A DNA stretch of 64,000 nt, from assembly GCF_001428525.1 (NCBI RefSeq), contig NZ_LMHW01000014.1, positions 186,001 through 250,000 on the forward strand. Reading direction: 5' to 3'. The position numbers were made by a program, and so were the translations under genes. The first letter of the stretch is position 1; each line of letters opens with the position of its first letter. The notes below the pieces were generated by a model, which made no database searches, had not been told where the DNA came from, and saw nothing but the letters and a program-made list of their open reading frames with translations. Origin of the DNA: Flavobacterium sp. Root186. Its GTDB lineage: Bacteria; Bacteroidota; Bacteroidia; Flavobacteriales; Flavobacteriaceae. Positions 60,293-64,000 of the stretch are shown here, in pieces.

Positions 60293-60989
60293 GTTTTACT
60301 CACCCGCTATTTGTCCGATAAAATCAAAAACTTTAAATTTGTAATGGTTTTACGATGCCAATCATAAACCAACGTTTGAACATATAAAACGAGAGCTTGA
60401 ACAACTCTCGTTTTTTTATTTTCATTTTTTTTGTAATTGTTTACCAGAATATAAAAATATATGAACATTGCACCTCATCAACTAAATTCTAGGCAATCAG
60501 CTTATTTAATTTAATTAATAAGCATCTTTTTCGGATTCGATTTATAAAGCTAAAAAGTTTTAAAAACAAGAACGGAATAAACTTCTATTATATGCTTAAT
60601 ATTCTGCAAAACAGCCTAAATTATGAAGAGTAATTCATCATTCAAAAAAAAGTCAAAAATTTTGAGAATAAAAACCTAATGAAAACACCCCCTCCTCTTA
60701 TATAAAAAAATTTTCCCACAAAAACTTGTCCCGCATATAGGGGTATGATCTTGTGCTTAAATATTTCTTTCTTAAATAAAGTGCGTTATAGCCTTCTTTA
60801 AACAAAAGAATATTCCATAAATTCATCTGAAAAAACAGGAAGCCACCAAAATTGGTGGCCTCCTGTTTATTATTAAATCAATTAATTTGACAACTTTTGT
60901 CATTTAAAATTGACCTATCATTGCTTAAACATGCATTTTATTCTAAATCTAATATTCGTTTAACAACAAGCCGACCAAGAAAGATCAAA
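60293..60989. other. Gene-free stretch between tRNA-Leu and the immunity genes
   Basis: AT-rich without a supported gene. It holds two hairpins: ACGAGAG/CTCTCGT with T-run (60386-60417), terminator-like on the plus strand, and CAGG-AGCCACC/GGTGGCCTCCTG (60836-60865), which could end the toxin-immunity transcript on the minus strand. No tRNA-Leu 3'-end duplicate or integrase was seen. Confidence 0.5.
60836..60865. terminator. Probable terminator of the RHS/immunity transcript
   Basis: CAGGAAGCCACC and GGTGGCCTCCTG form a 12-bp stem (one mismatch) with a six-base loop; an A-run at 60830-60835 becomes a T-run for minus-strand transcription. Confidence 0.65.
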
Positions 60990-61451
60990 TTACTTCTTTT
61001 TACGAGTTTCAAATTCAGCGAGTAAAGTATTTAATAATATAACCTCATCTTGATTTATAAGTCCTTCCTGCTCATATGGAACGATAACATCTACAACAAA
61101 ATCATATTCTCTGATGTTATTAATTTTTTTCCTTTTTAAAATTTTTACCATCTTATTCTCTCGTTTATATGGTAAGTTCTGATTTTTTATTTCCTTCCAA
61201 AATTCTTCTACAAATATTCCATGTCCTTCATGAAACATAGTCAATACACGTTGCATAACAAATTTTAAACTTGTTAAGTTAGCGAATTGAGGTTGAGGAT
61301 TTTCTGCATCATTCTTCCATTCAATATAACAATTTACAACGTGATTTAATGTCTTAGTATCCCAATTTGCTGGAGGATATTGTTTAATGACCCTTACAGC
61401 AATATCAGCTGCTTTTAATAAGTTAGTAGACTCTAATCGATATTTATCCAT
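60990..61451 (-). CDS. Putative immunity protein 2, paralogue of the next gene
   Basis: A 153-residue soluble protein of no family I recognise. The last 60 residues (from YKRENKMVKILKRKKINN to AEFETRKKK) are nearly identical to the gene at 61485, while the N-terminal half is diverged but aligns (LKAADIAVRVIKQYPPANW; EFWKEIKNQNLPYKREN). Two tandem paralogues behind the 3' end of an RHS gene are typical of immunity genes. The function is inferred from this position. Confidence 0.6.
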   Translation of the reverse strand: MDKYRLESTNLLKAADIAVRVIKQYPPANWDTKTLNHVVNCYIEWKNDAENPQPQFANLTSLKFVMQRVLTMFHEGHGIFVEEFWKEIKNQNLPYKRENKMVKILKRKKINNIREYDFVVDVIVPYEQEGLINQDEVILLNTLLAEFETRKKK

Positions 61452-61484
61452 TAATGGGAATAACTAATTTTTATAATAATCCAA

Positions 61485-61970
61485 TTACTTCTTTTTACGT
61501 GTTTCGAATTCAGCGAGTAAAGTATTTAATAATACAACTTCATCTTGATTTATAAGTCCTTCCTGCTCATATGGAACGATAACATCTACAACAAAATCGA
61601 ATTCTTGGATATTATTAATTTTTTTTCTTTTTAAGATTTTCATCATTTTATTTTCTCGCTTATAAGGCAAATTTTGAGCTTTGATTTGTTTCCAAAACTC
61701 CTCTACACACTGACCATGACTTTCTTGAAAGTATGTAAATACATCATCTATCATATATTTTAAACTTTGCATATTAGCAAATTTTGGCTCCGGATTTAAA
61801 CTATTTTCTTTAAATTCCCTATATAGTTCAACAAAATGATCAATTTGGTTTTTATCTTTACTCAAATAATGCTCTTTCCAACCCTTTGGAGGAAACTCTT
61901 GAAATACAGTTATTGCAATATCTACAACTTTAGCGAGATTTTCAGATGCTATTTTATATTTTTCCGTCAT
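61485..61970 (-). CDS. Putative immunity protein 1
   Basis: A 161-residue soluble protein, first gene after the RHS toxin (40-bp gap) and paralogue of the gene at 60990. The variable N-terminal half (LAKVVDIAITVFQEFPPKGWKEHYL) probably carries specificity, and the conserved C-terminal half (FVVDVIVPYEQEGLINQDE) the scaffold. Unknown family; I would expect it to bind the C-terminal nuclease-like domain of the RHS protein. Confidence 0.6.
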   Translation of the reverse strand: MTEKYKIASENLAKVVDIAITVFQEFPPKGWKEHYLSKDKNQIDHFVELYREFKENSLNPEPKFANMQSLKYMIDDVFTYFQESHGQCVEEFWKQIKAQNLPYKRENKMMKILKRKKINNIQEFDFVVDVIVPYEQEGLINQDEVVLLNTLLAEFETRKKK

Positions 61971-62010
61971 AATGTTTTATTTACAATTTTACTTTTATAT
62001 ATTTAAGAAA

Positions 62011-64000
62011 TTAAAACAAAAGTCTAAGTCCGTGTTCTATATATCTTATTAAGTTTCGGTTAGTTGGACTAATACCATTTACACGATTTCCTGACATTCC
62101 TTTTTTTCTCCAATCTTCTATTTGTATCTGTTCACTACCACGAATTGCCCAATAGGCTGGATCTCCTATTCTTGATGCGTAGCCTCCCGGCATTGTTGCT
62201 GGTAAAGAACTCGAAAGACTTGCAGGTCCATATCCTTTAATATGATGAGTCGCATCTCGTCTTTTTACAATGTCTTCCGGCGTTCCTTTTCCACTAGATC
62301 TTCCAACATACACTAATCTACCGTCTAAACTAGTTTTTGTATAGGTAACATAATGAAAGTCACTTGGATCTAATGACCTATGTATCGCATCTACAATTTC
62401 CCTTGCATCATCTCTTATAACTTCCCTGTTGTCCCAAGTCCATACTGTTGCTGCAGTACCCCAGGCAACCGGAATCAAAACATCATCTGCAACACCTATA
62501 ACCGTTACATCATCTGCGGCTAATCCGACGGTCGCTGCTGTAGCATAAGCAAAAGCTTCATGATTATATCTTGATGCATTCTCATTGTTCTCTTTAGCAT
62601 TATATAATTGAATATATTCATCTCCAGAGCTAGTAGCACTAGCACCTAAAGCCGCCTTATTATTATAATTATCTATATAGCTATTAGAACTACCTGTTAC
62701 ATAAGATGAAGCCAAACTAGAACCAGTTGCAGAGAAAGCACTCATCCAAGTATTAAGATTCCATTTTACAGGATTAAGCTCGCCACTGGCAGCTCCTCCA
62801 TGAACATAAATAGAAAATAGAAATCCTGCCACAAAATTCCAAACTTCTCCACTCTGGTCAGTATATTTTAGAGGATTATTTAATACATAACCATAACGGT
62901 TATAGTTCTGCATATTAAATAAATCCTGAACATTGTTATCAGGCTGTAAAAACCTATGCAGTTTAGGATCATACAAGCGTCCGTTCATGTTTATAATCCC
63001 CACGCTTTGTAGGTGCTCATGACCAGTATATCCCCTATCTAAAACTGTTAGTCCATTAAGAGGATTACCAGCCCCATCCTGAACTTTAATAATACTTCCC
63101 CATGCATCAAACAAACGCTTTTCTACTACTGCTCCGTTTGCATCGGTAATGGCTAAAATACTTCCTTGATAATCGCGCTGTAAATATAAATAATTTTGTG
63201 TGTTTCCGTCACTTTTAACTACAGCTGGAGCAGAATAGCCATCACCACCTATATAAGTAACAAAATCAAAAGTATTAGTTGTCCTGTTTTCTTTAATTTC
63301 CATTGTGCCATCAGAGGAATAGTGTTTGCGCAATGGTCTTATCAGTTTATCATCAAAGCTGCCATAAAACATAGTACTTCGTTGATTATCATCATTATAA
63401 ACAAAATTTATTCGCTCAATTCCAAGTTCTTTAATTTCTTCAGGACTTTTAAATACATTGTAAAAAATCTCAAGTTCTTTGGCTGTTGCAAGAGGAATAC
63501 TTGTTTTACGAATTTGTACATCATCGTACCATATATTTCCTTGAGAATTATTATCTAATCGTAGGCGGATTTTCTTCACATTTGCAGGAACTAAAAATGT
63601 TTTGGTTACCTTAGTCCATGTACCAGTAATATTTGAAACTACATTGTCATATGAGAGAGCTCCCACTGCATCTTTCATCACTAAGAAAATCTGAGCCTGC
63701 GGATTGTCACTATACACCCATGCAGAATAAGTATATTCGGTTGGTCCAATGTTATTGATATCAATCCACTTATCTGAATATACATATTGTTCGGTCGTTA
63801 ATGTATTTGCCAGTTTTAAAGTGTTTTTCCCTACTGCATGTCCGATTTTTACAGCATCATAACTATAGAAATTTGTATTAGGAAATTTTTCAATACCCCA
63901 GCCGATTTTATCCTCCATACTGTCATTAAAGATACCTTCTCTATTAGCATAATATCCTAAAGTTTCTTGAGTAGGTTCTATAGAACTATTCTGATATGGT
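62011..64000 (-). CDS. RHS polymorphic toxin, C-terminal part (5' end beyond the window)
   Basis: At least 662 residues, open to the right edge; the ATG at 63918 is internal, because the frame continues upstream (IEPTQETLGYYANREGIFND). Visible domains in order: a CBM-like beta-sandwich (TEYTYSAWVYSDNPQAQ to IWYDDVQIRKTS), the RHS-associated core (YLQRDYQGSILAITDANGAV, GHEHLQ, MNGRLYDPKLHRFLQPDN, NRYGYVLNNPLKYTDQSGE), a variable linker, and a C-terminal domain of about 130 residues. That domain has YVTYTK and LVYVGRSSG, followed by KRRDATHH and GSEQIQIEDWRKKG then NRVNGISPTNRN, resembling GIY-YIG/URI-type nuclease toxins. The toxin subclass is tentative. Confidence 0.8.
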   Translation of the reverse strand, partial: PYQNSSIEPTQETLGYYANREGIFNDSMEDKIGWGIEKFPNTNFYSYDAVKIGHAVGKNTLKLANTLTTEQYVYSDKWIDINNIGPTEYTYSAWVYSDNPQAQIFLVMKDAVGALSYDNVVSNITGTWTKVTKTFLVPANVKKIRLRLDNNSQGNIWYDDVQIRKTSIPLATAKELEIFYNVFKSPEEIKELGIERINFVYNDDNQRSTMFYGSFDDKLIRPLRKHYSSDGTMEIKENRTTNTFDFVTYIGGDGYSAPAVVKSDGNTQNYLYLQRDYQGSILAITDANGAVVEKRLFDAWGSIIKVQDGAGNPLNGLTVLDRGYTGHEHLQSVGIINMNGRLYDPKLHRFLQPDNNVQDLFNMQNYNRYGYVLNNPLKYTDQSGEVWNFVAGFLFSIYVHGGAASGELNPVKWNLNTWMSAFSATGSSLASSYVTGSSNSYIDNYNNKAALGASATSSGDEYIQLYNAKENNENASRYNHEAFAYATAATVGLAADDVTVIGVADDVLIPVAWGTAATVWTWDNREVIRDDAREIVDAIHRSLDPSDFHYVTYTKTSLDGRLVYVGRSSGKGTPEDIVKRRDATHHIKGYGPASLSSSLPATMPGGYASRIGDPAYWAIRGSEQIQIEDWRKKGMSGNRVNGISPTNRNLIRYIEHGLRLLF

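Overview
The window is a chromosomal segment of a Flavobacterium-like member of the Bacteroidota. The clues are the AT-rich composition, many copies of the phylum-specific -7 promoter box TAnnTTTG, family markers such as IPExxxVDY, DUF2480, DUF3078 and the Bacteroidota-type suf operon, and the dense scatter of intergenic palindromes seen in this genus. The genes are mostly housekeeping, broken up by short accessory islands. The calls are based on motif recognition by eye; no database search was possible.

Positions 1-11690 hold the SUF iron-sulfur assembly locus: sufA, sufB, sufC, sufD, then sufS, sufE, a SufT-like DUF59 gene and a DUF2480 gene. It is interrupted by accessory genes: a flavodoxin-fold reductase, a four-helix-bundle protein bracketed by inverted repeats, a divergent two-gene block, a lipoprotein and a frameshifted GxxExxY gene. 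Positions 11771-15932 contain a DUF3078 outer-membrane protein, a zeta-toxin-like kinase with a small overlapping partner gene lying between two identical 46-bp terminators, hflX and a secreted YD-like protein. Two IS3-type transposase genes follow (one truncated), then an MFS transporter, a Gfo/Idh oxidoreductase, an old-yellow-enzyme homologue and rseP.

At 24167-24352 there are two identical tRNA-Asn genes. An accessory stretch follows with a remnant of a regulator gene and a lone 1048-residue SIR2/P-loop protein at 25858-29004 that looks like an SIR2-STAND (Avs-type) antiphage sensor. Positions 29112-35867 carry a C1 peptidase, two AraC-type regulators, a CPBP protease and two outer-membrane beta-barrels. 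Positions 36800-44868 form a six-gene run on the minus strand encoding an exported sulfatase, a HAD lipoprotein, a beta-barrel, two DUF1254/DUF1214 lipoproteins and a DUF2252 protein. I do not recognise the pathway. Two palindromic operator-like sites lie upstream of it.

Positions 45267-60241 are core genes: pyk, an IPExxxVDY gene, rnc, fabF and acpP; purN and rnhA; an ECF sigma factor with a membrane partner; a pfkB-type kinase, purF, sodA, pth, rplY and prs; and tRNA-Leu. Downstream of purF is a tandem duplicate of a 76-nt promoter-hairpin-terminator unit that looks like two unannotated small RNAs. The right end (60990-64000) is the 3' part of an RHS polymorphic toxin, which runs off the window, followed by two paralogous putative immunity genes.

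The best candidates for new biology are the SIR2-STAND gene, the duplicated small RNA, the zeta-like cassette between duplicated terminators, the sulfatase/DUF1254 operon and the RHS toxin with its duplicated immunity genes. No CRISPR array, rRNA, prophage or integrase was seen.
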